Of a stretch of 64,000 nt of DNA, positions 37,881 through 47,883 are shown piece after piece; within the stretch, counting starts at the first letter, position 1, and every line of letters starts with the position of its first letter. Source of the stretch: an uncultured Alphaproteobacteria bacterium (GTDB lineage Bacteria > Pseudomonadota > Alphaproteobacteria > CAAHEQ01 > UBA3637); NCBI GenBank assembly GCA_944392125.1, contig CALXVP010000007.1:24630-88629 (forward strand). The letters run 5' to 3'. The notes under the pieces are model-generated. The model saw nothing but the letters and a program-made list of their open reading frames with translations, ran no database searches and was not told the origin of the DNA. The position numbers and the translations under genes are program-made.

Positions 37881-40800
37881 CTATTGAAATAAACGAGATA
37901 AAATGCCCGGCGTAATGGATGAAAGCGGGTTGAATTTAACAACGGGTTGCGTCGGTGTTCCCGATAAATCGTATTGCACACCCATCAAACCACCGTTCGG
38001 TGCCGTCCGAAACAATCCGCCGATAATGGGAATACGCCCGGGTAATGAATTAACGGCATAAGCGGGAATAACCGAACCGGATAATTTCAGCGCGCTTAAT
38101 GTAGCTTTTCCCGCAAATGTAATGCCTAGCGACGTTCCGTATAATACCCCGTCGTTCACTTTAAGATGCAACACGGGCGATAATTCAAACGGAATTGATC
38201 CGTTTGAAAAGGTGAGCTCTTTTCCGCGCAGTGCATCCACAATCCCTAAAATGGTTAGGGCTTGCGTAATAAATCCCGGATTTTTAAAATTTAAATTTTT
38301 TATGGTAACAGTGCCGTTCATCGCGCCGTTTTCGGCTTGTATCGCCGAAAGAACGGTTTTCCCCTTGGCAAATTCACTCGAAAAATTTAAACGATTTAAA
38401 AAGTCGCCCGTATCATTAACCAACCCGTCTAATTTGTTTGTTTTGCTCGTAAGGTTTAAAGAAATGGCATCATTTCCTTGCGCAAAAATAAACAAGTTTT
38501 TCCATGTAAATCCCGAACGCTTTGCTTTCACGGAAACTTTTTTTAACGGTGCCTTGGGATTTAATGTGAGTGTATCCATGGAGATATCAATATCTACGGC
38601 AGGAGGCGGAGCAGGAAGATTGATGGATGTCGGAATCTCCTCTTCAATGGGCGTCGGCATCTGTTTTTTAAAATAAGGCGTATTTTTTAATTCCGTCATG
38701 AGCCAAGATTTCCCTTTCAGGCTTAATGCAAAATCTTGTTTATCGTTAAATGAAAGCATGGCGGAAAAATCCGTGCCGGGGGCTTGCACCTTATTCAGCG
38801 TTAGATTCGTTTTTGATTTTTCTGCTTGCCAGAGTCCCTCAATATCCAGTGCTTTTTGATCGGCCGATAATGAAAATCTGGCCATGTTAACGGCGCCCGT
38901 TTCATCTAAAAATAATTCGGTGTTTAAAGATGCCGGCACTCCGCTGACTTTGGTATATGCCACCGGATATAACATTAATTCGGCGTCATTTAAGTTTGCG
39001 TTAATTAAGATATTCGCCGTTTTATTTTTGCTTTTCTGATAAATCACATTACCCGCTATATTGCCGATTAAATAATCGGATACATCTGCAAAATACGGCT
39101 TGAAAAATAAATCCGTTACCGTGCCCGAAACGGTATAAATGCTTTGTGTCGGCTTCTCATCGGTGGGTAAAAAGAATTCTTCCCATTTGATTTGCAGAGG
39201 AATATTGTTATATTTCCCGGTGCCTTGCAGTGTGAGCCCTTCATTATTAACAAGCAATCCGAATGCCGCCTCTTTCAGACTGATTGTGTTATCGGCCGAT
39301 TGCACTTCGGCATTGGAAACCGATGCTTTGACATCAACCACAACATCTTTTGCCGTCAGCGATTCCGTCAGCGGAAATTCCAATGTGGCTTGTCCGGCAA
39401 TGTTTCCGTTTACTTTGCTTGGGTCAATTTCAAAGCCCGAAAGCAGAGTCAACGGTTCTTCGTTAATCAGTGCCAGAATTTCATTTGCAGGGCCGTCAAC
39501 ATCTAATTCAATCCGCGCATGCGATAAATCGGCCTGTAAATCGGTTAAATAAACATTACCGGCCAAGAGTCGGATATTGTTGATTTGTCCCTGATCGGCA
39601 AAGATTTCCACTTTGTCGGGATACAACATGACTTTCCCGCCCGCATTTTGAATCGGTCGCATCGGATGAAGATAATCAACGGTTGTATCTTTAAAATCAA
39701 TATCCCCGATTAAATCCGAAATTTCCTCGCCCGTAAAATAAAGCGTAAACAGGGCGGTTGTTGCCGTTCCCGTTTGCAGATTTTCTTTAACCCATTGGTG
39801 CGCATCGGGCCCAAGTGAGGCAGGCCAGACAGAGGGAATTTCCTTCATCGGAATGTTATGCATGCGTGCATTTAAAGTTGTTTTAACCAAATTAAAATTG
39901 TTCTCATCTAAAAAAGACCCGATTCCGGCAACTTTAATATCAACATCTGCCGTTAAACCCGTTGTTAAAGAAACTTTAATCGGTTGAATTTCAAGTGCGT
40001 TTAAGTTTTCCGAAAATGAACCGGTTGCCACAAGTTTTTCCACGGGGTATATCGTTTCCAATGGTTCCGGTAATTGAACACTGCCCGATTCAACCGTTCC
40101 GACCGTGAATGTTAAGGCTTTGAACGCATTACGCCAATGTTTGCGACCCTCGGCAATATCCAGCGAGCCGTTTATTTCCCCGCGGAGCAAAATTTTAAGT
40201 CCGTCCAATAAAGGCACAACGCGCTCAAATCGGCTGAGATTTACCCGATCATAAAAAATATCAAACTCAATTGTTCGCGCTAATGAATTATAAAGCAGAT
40301 TGCCCTTGAACGCCATTAAATCACGCCCCATACGCACTGCCGTATCCACATCTACGTGGTATTGCGTGAAGCGACTGCGACGTAGGGCAAAATTCAGTTG
40401 CGGAATTAAAATCGTGCGCCCCGTTTTTTCATCATTGATCACCACCGAGGCTTTATTGAACGTGATTCGGCGGAATTTTAAAATCGTATCGGCAAATTGA
40501 TGAATATCGTGCACGATGAGGGCCTTATCCTGCTTGACGGATTGTGCCGATTTTGACGTGTTTTCGGCAGAAGTAACGGGTTGATTTGTTGACGGCGCCG
40601 TGCTTGTTACCACTGTATCTTGCGCGCTCTCGGCAGATGCCGTTGCGGGTTGCGACAAATTTTGATCACTTATTTGCAAATGATTTTCCGCGGTGGTTAT
40701 TGCCTCGTTAGCAGATAGTTCTTTAATTTGGGTATCGGAAGTCGATAAGTCGGCGGAATCCGTGCCGGTTAATAATAATTGCTCATCTTTTGTCAGAATT

Positions 40801-41198
40801 AACTGCAAAAGCGGTTCATCTACCTGTATGGAGGAGGGCATATAGTTCAGTGTTAATAACGGCATTAGACCATAAGATAACCGCACACGCGGTAAATCCA
40901 ATATTAACTCCTCATTTTTGCCGAGAAGCGCCATATTTTTCACGGAAATATGGAATAAGCCGGCGCGTGTCATGCGCGCGGAAAGACGCACGGAATCGGC
41001 CTCTATCTTAATTTGACTGTTCTCGGGCAACACATATTTTTGGATTTCGGGAACCAAAAAGGTTATGTCCAACGGATGAGTACTCAATCGCCAAAATAAA
41101 AATGACAGGCAAAGTAAACATAAAACCAAAACAATAGCGATTGTTCGGTATAAAATTTTCCATAACAGAACGCACCATTTTCCGCATTTTTTTATCAT
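37881..41198 (-). CDS. AsmA-like / DUF3971 inner-membrane-anchored envelope protein
   Basis: 1,105 residues. One N-terminal membrane helix (about 14-33, LYRTIAIVLVLCLLCLSFLF) is followed by a very long periplasmic part rich in beta strands. The N-terminal third contains a low-complexity Ser/Thr/Ala/Gln linker around 165-225. The C-terminus (LSGSVIPAYAVNSLPGRIPI, then GLMGVQYDLSGTPTQPVVKF and NPLSSITPG) is the conserved AsmA_2/DUF3971 ending. Members of the AsmA/TamB/YhdP group are thought to bridge the periplasm and carry phospholipids to the outer membrane. Its ATG directly follows the PiT stop (TAAATG), making it the last gene of the prfB operon. Confidence 0.88.
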   Translation of the reverse strand: MIKKCGKWCVLLWKILYRTIAIVLVLCLLCLSFLFWRLSTHPLDITFLVPEIQKYVLPENSQIKIEADSVRLSARMTRAGLFHISVKNMALLGKNEELILDLPRVRLSYGLMPLLTLNYMPSSIQVDEPLLQLILTKDEQLLLTGTDSADLSTSDTQIKELSANEAITTAENHLQISDQNLSQPATASAESAQDTVVTSTAPSTNQPVTSAENTSKSAQSVKQDKALIVHDIHQFADTILKFRRITFNKASVVINDEKTGRTILIPQLNFALRRSRFTQYHVDVDTAVRMGRDLMAFKGNLLYNSLARTIEFDIFYDRVNLSRFERVVPLLDGLKILLRGEINGSLDIAEGRKHWRNAFKALTFTVGTVESGSVQLPEPLETIYPVEKLVATGSFSENLNALEIQPIKVSLTTGLTADVDIKVAGIGSFLDENNFNLVKTTLNARMHNIPMKEIPSVWPASLGPDAHQWVKENLQTGTATTALFTLYFTGEEISDLIGDIDFKDTTVDYLHPMRPIQNAGGKVMLYPDKVEIFADQGQINNIRLLAGNVYLTDLQADLSHARIELDVDGPANEILALINEEPLTLLSGFEIDPSKVNGNIAGQATLEFPLTESLTAKDVVVDVKASVSNAEVQSADNTISLKEAAFGLLVNNEGLTLQGTGKYNNIPLQIKWEEFFLPTDEKPTQSIYTVSGTVTDLFFKPYFADVSDYLIGNIAGNVIYQKSKNKTANILINANLNDAELMLYPVAYTKVSGVPASLNTELFLDETGAVNMARFSLSADQKALDIEGLWQAEKSKTNLTLNKVQAPGTDFSAMLSFNDKQDFALSLKGKSWLMTELKNTPYFKKQMPTPIEEEIPTSINLPAPPPAVDIDISMDTLTLNPKAPLKKVSVKAKRSGFTWKNLFIFAQGNDAISLNLTSKTNKLDGLVNDTGDFLNRLNFSSEFAKGKTVLSAIQAENGAMNGTVTIKNLNFKNPGFITQALTILGIVDALRGKELTFSNGSIPFELSPVLHLKVNDGVLYGTSLGITFAGKATLSALKLSGSVIPAYAVNSLPGRIPIIGGLFRTAPNGGLMGVQYDLSGTPTQPVVKFNPLSSITPGILSRLFQ

Positions 41199-42194
41199 TT
41201 ATATGCCTCCCAACCGACACAACCACAAAAATCCATAACATAATGCTCCGGCTCCCAATGGGGCCGCTAACCAAGAAATAATTACTTTGCCGACGATTTT
41301 CAATTTCAACCCGTCAATTCCTTTGGCAACTGCCACACCGATAATAGCGCCGATAACGGCACATGTCAATGGCACGGGAACAAGCGGAACGGAGGGTAAA
41401 GATAAGGCGGTCAGAATATTTTTAAGTTCAACGCTGGAAAATAAAAAAAGTGTTTGCGCCGATGCCAAAACGGCAATCAACGCCTCGGTGGGCGAGAGTG
41501 GGAACATTCCGGAACTGATTGTTTTAATCACACGTTTGTCGGCCAGTAAAAATCCAAGACCGATACCAAAACAGGCGGTAAAAAATAAAGCAGTTTCGGA
41601 AAAGTAATTCAGTGTTGTATAGGGTCCGATTAAACTGCCGATATTATTTGCCCCGAAAGAATAAGCCGAAAAGCCCCCGATGAATAATAAACCCATCCGA
41701 ATAACGGCATCGCGCCGAAATAACCGTATCGGATATTTTTTGAGTAATAAACGTAAGAGGCGAAATAAGATAAAAGCAATAAATCCGGCAATCACGGGGG
41801 TGTAAATCCAGGCCAAAAATGTTTTGGTGATTAAGTCAATCGGCAAGGATTCTCCGTAAAATAGATTCCAACCGATATAAGCGCCCGTGGTGGTTTGTGT
41901 TAATGAGGCCGGCACACCGCACATACTTAACAACATCATCATGGCACCGGCGCCGATACTGATTAAAAGTGCATCGGATAGCAGTGTGATATGCCCGAGA
42001 CCGCTGACATTATGCGTTGTTGCTTCACCGCTGATGAGAGCGCCGAGTAAAACGCAGACGCTTGCCGTGCCGACACAAATATAAAACGGCAACATCCGCG
42101 TTCCGATGGCAGAACCAAACAGATTGCTTAAATTATTACGTCCGAGTGCCCATGCTAAAAATAAGATGGCTGACAGTGTTGATATTAACATCAT
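41199..42194 (-). CDS. PiT-family inorganic phosphate permease
   Basis: 331 residues and largely hydrophobic, with about ten membrane helices. The two family repeats are visible as ALGRNNLSNLFGSAIGTRML near the N-terminus and SFGANNIGSLIGPYTTLN in the middle, both variants of the PiT GANDxxN signature. There is an SLTQTTTGAYIGWNLF loop as well. PiT carriers import phosphate with cations and are usually paired with a DUF47/PhoU-like protein, exactly as here: the start overlaps the stop of that gene by 4 bases. It is somewhat shorter than typical PiT proteins. Confidence 0.9.
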   Translation of the reverse strand: MMLISTLSAILFLAWALGRNNLSNLFGSAIGTRMLPFYICVGTASVCVLLGALISGEATTHNVSGLGHITLLSDALLISIGAGAMMMLLSMCGVPASLTQTTTGAYIGWNLFYGESLPIDLITKTFLAWIYTPVIAGFIAFILFRLLRLLLKKYPIRLFRRDAVIRMGLLFIGGFSAYSFGANNIGSLIGPYTTLNYFSETALFFTACFGIGLGFLLADKRVIKTISSGMFPLSPTEALIAVLASAQTLFLFSSVELKNILTALSLPSVPLVPVPLTCAVIGAIIGVAVAKGIDGLKLKIVGKVIISWLAAPLGAGALCYGFLWLCRLGGI

Positions 42195-42862
42195 AATGAA
42201 TGTTTCACCGCCATAATGGTTAAAATATCTGCAACATCTTCGGCAATATCCGAAATTTTTTCAATGTGGTAGATAAATTCTTTTAATTGAATTTGTCTGG
42301 CAAGAGAAATATCCTGCCGTTCATACACGCGTTTTTTTAAGTGAAACGCCTGTTTATCAACCAAATGCTCAAATTCACAAACCCGCCTCGTATATTCGCC
42401 GACTCCCTGTCCGCCGAAAAAGGCGCGCACGCCGGAAATTAAACTATCGGCGCATTCTAAATCCGTATGAACCATTTTTAATAAATCTTCATGCAAATCG
42501 GCAGATAATTCCGGTTGCTCAATTGAAACAATAAGCAAATTTGATTGATACTTATTGATGATTTTATCGCACCCCTCCGCCAGTTTTAAAATGTCGGAGC
42601 GCATATCGGGCAAAATCATATACTCATACATATCGTTTTCAATCTCCCGCCGAAAAGAATCGTTTTGTGATTCCAACTCGGAAACGCGGTCCCGTAAGTC
42701 AATAAAATCGGCAGAGGCTTTTGCGCGCGTGTAAATATCCATGGCTTGTTCGTATAATACGCCGGCTTGAACAATGTTGAGCAAAAATGCCGTGATTTTT
42801 TCTTCCAGCTTTTGTGTGCGCTTGAAAATGTTTCTGCCAAAGACCGAAGCGACTGTTCTCAC
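42191..42862 (-). CDS. DUF47 (PhoU-like) regulator of phosphate transport
   Basis: 223 residues, mostly alpha-helical, in the TIGR00153/DUF47 family. Features are [20 protein letters not shown] at the N-terminus, a charged central helix bundle, and the final helix [20 protein letters not shown], with the D/E-rich pattern resembling PhoU metal sites. The partner is the PiT permease downstream (4-base ATGA overlap); upstream it overlaps the prfB stop by 4 bases. It probably tunes the permease. Confidence 0.88.
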   Translation of the reverse strand: MRTVASVFGRNIFKRTQKLEEKITAFLLNIVQAGVLYEQAMDIYTRAKASADFIDLRDRVSELESQNDSFRREIENDMYEYMILPDMRSDILKLAEGCDKIINKYQSNLLIVSIEQPELSADLHEDLLKMVHTDLECADSLISGVRAFFGGQGVGEYTRRVCEFEHLVDKQAFHLKKRVYERQDISLARQIQLKEFIYHIEKISDIAEDVADILTIMAVKHSL

Positions 42863-43981
42863 TGCTTTCCCTCCTTGGATTCGGTTGCATTTTTTCCCGC
42901 CAGAGAAGCACGCATAAAGGCATTTAAATCACCATCCAACACACCGCTTGTATCGGACGTTTCATATCCCGTTCGTAAGTCTTTCACCATTTGGTAAGGC
43001 TGTAATACGTAAGAGCGAATTTGATTGCCCCAGCCGTTATCACCCTTGGATAAATCAAGAGCCCCTTGCGCTTCACGCCGTTTTTGCAATTCTGCCTCAT
43101 AAAGCCGTGAGCGAAGCATCTGCCAGGCTTCATCTTTATTTTGAAATTGCGAACGCCCGGTTTGGCTTTGCACCACAATGCCCGTAGGGATGTGTGTAAT
43201 GCGAACGGCACTTTCCGTGCGGTTAATATGTTGCCCGCCGGCGCCCGATGCCCGAAAGACATCTATCCGACAATCGGCCGGGTTAATATCAATTTGAATG
43301 GATTCATCAACAACCGGATAAACCCAAACCGAGGCAAAGCTGGTATGGCGCCGGGCATTGGAATCAAACGGCGAAATCCGCACCAAGCGATGCACGCCCG
43401 ATTCATATTTGAGCCAGCCGTAGGCATTCTGCCCGCTGATTTTTAATGTTGCCGACTTAATGCCCGCTTCTTCGCCGATGTTTTCTTCCAAGAGCGCTAC
43501 CGAAAAACCGTTCTTTTCCGCCCAGCGCACATACATGCGTCGGAGCATATCGGCCCAGTCTTGCGATTCCGTTCCGCCGGCACCGGCGTGAATTTCTAAA
43601 AAGGCATCGTTTGAATCGCCTTCTTCCGAAAGAAGGCTTTGCAATAACGCTTCTTCCACAATGTGATCCAATGCAATAAATTGCGCTTCGCTTTCGGCAA
43701 TTAACTCTTGCTCATTTTCGCTTTCTGCCAGCGTTATCATTTCATACGAATCATCAATTTGCTTCATTAAATCACGTAATGAATCAATTTTATCGGCAAG
43801 ACGCGTTCTCTCGCTGACGAGTTTTTGCGCTTTTTCGGGATTATTCCATAAATCGGGGTCGGACGTTAAAGAATCCAACTCTTCTTTTCTTAACAGGGCA
43901 TTATCCCAGTCAAAGACGCTCCTTCAACAGCCGAACGGCCGTTTGATATTTATCGTGTAAAGCAAGTATTTCCGCTTTCAT
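42859..43981 (-). CDS. prfB: Peptide chain release factor 2, with programmed +1 frameshift
   Basis: The first frame starts at the ATG at 43981 ([20 protein letters not shown], then ERL) and meets an in-frame TGA at 43912-43910. The context is CTT TGA C with AAGGAGCG just upstream, the classic RF2 slippage site. A +1 shift onto GAC (43911-43909) continues [20 protein letters not shown] to the stop. The tripeptide anticodon SPF ([11 protein letters not shown]) and the catalytic GGQ ([14 protein letters not shown]) are both present. RF2 reads UGA and UAA; low RF2 raises frameshifting, giving autoregulation. It is the first gene of prfB-DUF47-PiT-AsmA. An annotation from the TTG at 43878 would miss about 34 residues. 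Confidence 0.96.
43905..43935 (-). promoter_or_regulatory. RF2 programmed frameshift signal
   Basis: On the minus strand, AAGGAG acts as an internal Shine-Dalgarno a few bases before CTTTGAC. The spacing and sequence match the conserved bacterial prfB recoding site. Confidence 0.93.
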
Positions 43982-44149
43982 ATATTATCCTTTTGTTTAT
44001 TTTATCCTGTTTCAATACAACTGTATCACGTTAACATATTTTGATTTATTTTGGTAGTTTTTTTTAGCAACATTATTAAAAAAATCCATACAAACGGGTT
44101 TATATATTTATGAAACGCCTATTTCAAATTGGTTATGGAATGAAAAAAG

Positions 44150-45283
44150 TTAAGGATTCTCTTGAAAAACAAAAGTGTTTGTTTGCCCGACACGCACAAA
44201 AGTTTCATTTGATTGAGCAATTTCCCATGACACCCTAAAAAAGTTTTCGCCGGCCTCATAAATAAAAGCACATTCCGTATTTGAAATTGTGCGGCATAGG
44301 CGATTATTTTTTTTATCAATCAGCACGTAATCATTCCATCGCGGATGCTTAAAGAAAAGTGCTTGTGAATATTTTTGTTTGCAAGTATGCATAAATCCGA
44401 TTTTTTGTGTAAAGCGATTAAAAGCGTTCGGGAAAGTTGATATGAATGATTTAAAGATGTCACAGGTATTTGAAGGTGTTGTGTCCAATCCAATTTTAGT
44501 ATAAATATGTTTTTGAATTTTTCTGGAATTGGCATTACCTGCATGATAATAATAGCTTGGATTTGATGTGTGGTATCTTACCAGCGCTAATGTAATAGCC
44601 GGCAAAATCCGTTCAATTCGTCCACCCGCTCGTATGATTTGTATATAAAAATCCCAATCTTCTGCCGAGATAAAATGCGGGTTGAATTGAATTCTATGGC
44701 GGTTAATAAAACCAGCGCGAACAAATGAACCGACGTGCGCGAGCGAACGCCATGATAGTTTATAAAGCGGTATCCGTTGAGAAAACACCTTTTTTTGATT
44801 ATCGATAAGTTGATAATACATAAGATTTGTAAACCCAACGACCGCTTGCGGATTTTGTTCCATAAAATGAACCCCTGTTTCAAGCCATATCGGAAGAGCA
44901 ATATCATCACTATCCAAGAAGGCAATATATTTCCCCCGAACAAGGGAAATGCCTGTATTGCGGGCGATGGATACACCGCTGTTTACTTCTAATTTATAAT
45001 AGCGAATACGATGATCCTTCTCGGCTAATTTTTGGATGATTTGTGCAGAGCTATCCGTAGAGCCGTCGTCAACAACGATAATCTCAAAGTTTGAATAGGT
45101 TTGATTTAATACGGATTGAATGGCTTTCTCAATAAAATCGGCTCGGTTATAGGTTGGAATAATAACGGAAACCAACGGCGTTTTAGGCAGAGAAAAATAT
45201 ACAAGAATACAACAAGAAAGAGCGATAAAAAAGTATTTTATCATTCGATAACAAACTATATTTTTTTTAACAAGTAAACGCAT
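44150..45283 (-). CDS. Membrane-anchored family 2 glycosyltransferase
   Basis: 377 residues. One N-terminal membrane helix (about 15-32, IKYFFIALSCCILVYFSLP) precedes a GT-A domain. That domain begins LVSVIIPTYNRADFIEKAIQ, has VDDGSTD at 71-77 and the metal/nucleotide-sugar DSDD at 124-127. A conserved AEDWDFYIQIIRAGG follows in the acceptor region. The C-terminal ~90 residues look like a small separate domain. It probably adds sugars to a surface glycan. The start at 45283 lies inside the end of sdaA (17-base overlap); the ATG at 45244 is an alternative. The pairing with sdaA is odd and suggests coupling rather than a shared pathway. Confidence 0.85.
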   Translation of the reverse strand: MRLLVKKNIVCYRMIKYFFIALSCCILVYFSLPKTPLVSVIIPTYNRADFIEKAIQSVLNQTYSNFEIIVVDDGSTDSSAQIIQKLAEKDHRIRYYKLEVNSGVSIARNTGISLVRGKYIAFLDSDDIALPIWLETGVHFMEQNPQAVVGFTNLMYYQLIDNQKKVFSQRIPLYKLSWRSLAHVGSFVRAGFINRHRIQFNPHFISAEDWDFYIQIIRAGGRIERILPAITLALVRYHTSNPSYYYHAGNANSRKIQKHIYTKIGLDTTPSNTCDIFKSFISTFPNAFNRFTQKIGFMHTCKQKYSQALFFKHPRWNDYVLIDKKNNRLCRTISNTECAFIYEAGENFFRVSWEIAQSNETFVRVGQTNTFVFQENP

Positions 45284-46658
45284 TTTTAGCTAACCCCGCA
45301 AGAGATGTTTCTTTATAAGCATCGGAAAGATTTTTGCCTGTTTCAAACATTGTTTTAATGGCGCTGTCTAACGTAATCAGGTGATTGCCGTTTCCGCGCA
45401 TGGCAAGCCGAGCAGCATTAACGGCTTTAACGGCACTGATGGCGTTGCGTTCAATACAGGGGACTTGCACATAACCGCAGACGGGATCACAAGTAAGTCC
45501 CAAATGGTGTTCAATAGCAATTTCGGCCGCATTTTCAATTTGTTGATTCGTGCCACCCATAGCCGCGGTTAAGCCGGCAGCTGCCATGGAGCAGGCAACA
45601 CCCACTTCGCCTTGACAGCCTACTTCCGCGCCCGAAATGGAGGCGTTTGTGCGATATAAACTACAGATTGCAGACGCCGTTAATAAAAATTCGCCGATAC
45701 CGAGTGCCACGTCAAACGGTGATTTCTTAGAGGCAAATCGTTCATAATACCGTAAAACGGCGGGAATAATGCCGGCAGACCCCATCGTGGGCGCCGTAAC
45801 GATTTGTCCGCCACAAGCATTTTCTTCCGCAACGGCAAAAGCCCAAAGGTTAATCCAATCCACAATCATCAAAGGATCTTCATCATTGCCGTAAAATTTT
45901 TCTTCCAGCCGACGGAAAATAATCGGTGCCCTGCGCATAACACCCAGTCCGCCCGGCAATTCTCCTTCCGTAACGGAACCGCGTTCAATCGCTTTATCCA
46001 TCACCGAAGTAATTTTAGAGAGGCGATTTTTTACTTCTTCAAAGGTATGCAATGATTCTTCATTTTGCATAACAACCTGTGCAATACGCAAGTTATTATC
46101 TCGGCACTGTTGCATCAATTCTGCACACGTGTTGAACGGATACGGCACATGATTTTGAACGGATTTTATCTGACCGAATTCGTCTTGACGCACAACCGTT
46201 CCGCCACCGATGGAAAAATAAATTTCTTCTTTTAGTAAATTCCCGTTTTTATCAAATGCTTGAAATTTCATGCCGTTCGGATGTTCGGGTAAAAAAGTTT
46301 GCTTATCCAGAAGAATATCTTTTTCAATATCAAACGCAATCGGTTGCCGATGATTCAAGCAAATTTGTTGTGATTGACGAACGGTGCCGATATAATCTTG
46401 TTCCAAATCCATGGTATCGGCTTCTAATCCCATTAAACCATAAACAACGGCATTCGGTGTGCCATGCCCGATACCCGTTAATGCAAGCGATCCATACAGC
46501 GTTGTTAAGACGCGTTGAACGGAGTGCTTGTTTACTTGACTCGTTGAATCTGTCGTTATGGTTTGCGCAAAGCGACGCGCGGCGCGCATCGGCCCGACGG
46601 TATGCGAACTGGAAGGCCCGATTCCGATAGAAAAAATATCAAATAAACTATGATACAT
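45267..46658 (-). CDS. sdaA: L-serine dehydratase, single-chain iron-sulfur type
   Basis: 463 residues, with beta and alpha parts fused in one chain. The N-terminal [20 protein letters not shown] is the substrate-binding signature. The C-terminal half has [40 protein letters not shown] and a final TC, supplying the cysteines for the [4Fe-4S] cluster. It deaminates L-serine to pyruvate and ammonia; the oxygen-labile cluster suits an anaerobic or microaerobic life. AAGGAAA precedes the ATG. It overlaps the downstream glycosyltransferase gene by 17 bases. Confidence 0.96.
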   Translation of the reverse strand: MYHSLFDIFSIGIGPSSSHTVGPMRAARRFAQTITTDSTSQVNKHSVQRVLTTLYGSLALTGIGHGTPNAVVYGLMGLEADTMDLEQDYIGTVRQSQQICLNHRQPIAFDIEKDILLDKQTFLPEHPNGMKFQAFDKNGNLLKEEIYFSIGGGTVVRQDEFGQIKSVQNHVPYPFNTCAELMQQCRDNNLRIAQVVMQNEESLHTFEEVKNRLSKITSVMDKAIERGSVTEGELPGGLGVMRRAPIIFRRLEEKFYGNDEDPLMIVDWINLWAFAVAEENACGGQIVTAPTMGSAGIIPAVLRYYERFASKKSPFDVALGIGEFLLTASAICSLYRTNASISGAEVGCQGEVGVACSMAAAGLTAAMGGTNQQIENAAEIAIEHHLGLTCDPVCGYVQVPCIERNAISAVKAVNAARLAMRGNGNHLITLDSAIKTMFETGKNLSDAYKETSLAGLAKNAFTC

Positions 46659-46865
46659 ACTGTTTCCTTGATGCCGTTGTATAATAAATAAAAGCCGATG
46701 ACATAATCAGCTGTTAATGCAAAATAGTCTACCATGTATTTTTTAATAATTTACTAACGGATAATATTTTATACATCAATTTGTGTGCAAGAAACGGCAA
46801 AAACTAACCCTTGCAACGGTAATAGTTGTGCAGGTATGTTCTATGTATGCTTGTGTTTCGCTTTG

Positions 46866-47669
46866 TTAGTCAGCGCGTTGTTGGATAGCTCGTAATGATC
46901 TGGTTCTGTATAAACGTGCCAGACTATCATTCAATAATCCGCTCCGGCGAATAAATTTTCCCTTTATTTGCGCACCGGCTTCAAACAACAATCTAAATCC
47001 CTCACGGTTTTTCCCCTTGACGGCCGAATACATATACCATTTATCATATTCATCATTTTTTCCGGGGAGTAATTCGGGTTGCATTAAAAATACATATTGA
47101 ATAAGCGGTTTATTTTCTGCGCGATGAAATAATAAAGCAACCGTTTTTGCATCGGCACGCATACCGCTTTCTTCCATCTGAATAAATAATGTTGCCAGTT
47201 CGTTATGGGTATAAGGCGCATTTTCGTTCGGTTCAAATGCTAAGTTTTTAGCAAGTGCATAGAGGGGATTAACACGGTTAATGGCCGGACGGATGTTTTC
47301 TTGATTTTGATAAAGATACGGCACAAGAACAGCATTTTTTAATTGCTTTGACATAAAAGCAATATCTGTGGGCGATGAGTTGAAGCCGGCTTTATGCAGA
47401 GTAATATATAATTGAGCCAATCGATTATCGGCATTTGCCTGCGCCAGTTTTTGAGCCAGTTGACGCATAACATGCGATTCTTTAAACGGCTTATAGGCTG
47501 TGAGTTCGGAACACTCTTTCAGTATTTGAACGGCCTCTTCGTTTTTGCCTTTTTCTATGGCTTGATGAAATGCTTCCGTTTGGGAATCTAATAACTCCCG
47601 TTTTGCTTGCGCTTGCAGGCGTTTTTTTCTGTTTCCTGTTAAAAAATCTATTATCGTCGTTAAAATCAT
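46866..47669 (-). CDS. Helical repeat-like protein of unknown function
   Basis: 267 residues, with AAGGAG before the ATG. A short N-terminal hydrophobic piece (MILTTIIDFLTGNRKKRLQA) could be a membrane-associated or amphipathic helix rather than a signal peptide. The body is alpha-helical with ankyrin-like spacing of short helices (FHQAIEKGKNEEAVQILKEC; YMYSAVKGKNREGFRLLFEA), which suggests a solenoid fold. The end is basic. I do not recognise a family; protein binding is the safest guess. It is a single gene between sdaA and the divergent HD-like gene. Confidence 0.65.
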   Translation of the reverse strand: MILTTIIDFLTGNRKKRLQAQAKRELLDSQTEAFHQAIEKGKNEEAVQILKECSELTAYKPFKESHVMRQLAQKLAQANADNRLAQLYITLHKAGFNSSPTDIAFMSKQLKNAVLVPYLYQNQENIRPAINRVNPLYALAKNLAFEPNENAPYTHNELATLFIQMEESGMRADAKTVALLFHRAENKPLIQYVFLMQPELLPGKNDEYDKWYMYSAVKGKNREGFRLLFEAGAQIKGKFIRRSGLLNDSLARLYRTRSLRAIQQRAD

Positions 47670-47883
47670 CTTGACTCCTTTAATAAAAACAACATGATGT
47701 TATCATAGTTTTATGAAAAAATCAACAAATTTATTTTATATTTGCATCTCCTGTATTTTATTGAAAAAAGCAAGGGGATACAGGAATAAAAATATTTTGT
47801 AAAATTTTTTCTTTTTTGTTAACGAATGAAGAAAATCGTGCCATAATCAATTCATCTGCAAGTTTTAACCAAAGGAGGAAAGA

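Noticed and set aside
43878..43878. TTG at 43878 as the prfB start
   Set aside because: The upstream ATG frame plus the CTTTGAC slippage site gives the full conserved RF2 N-terminus.
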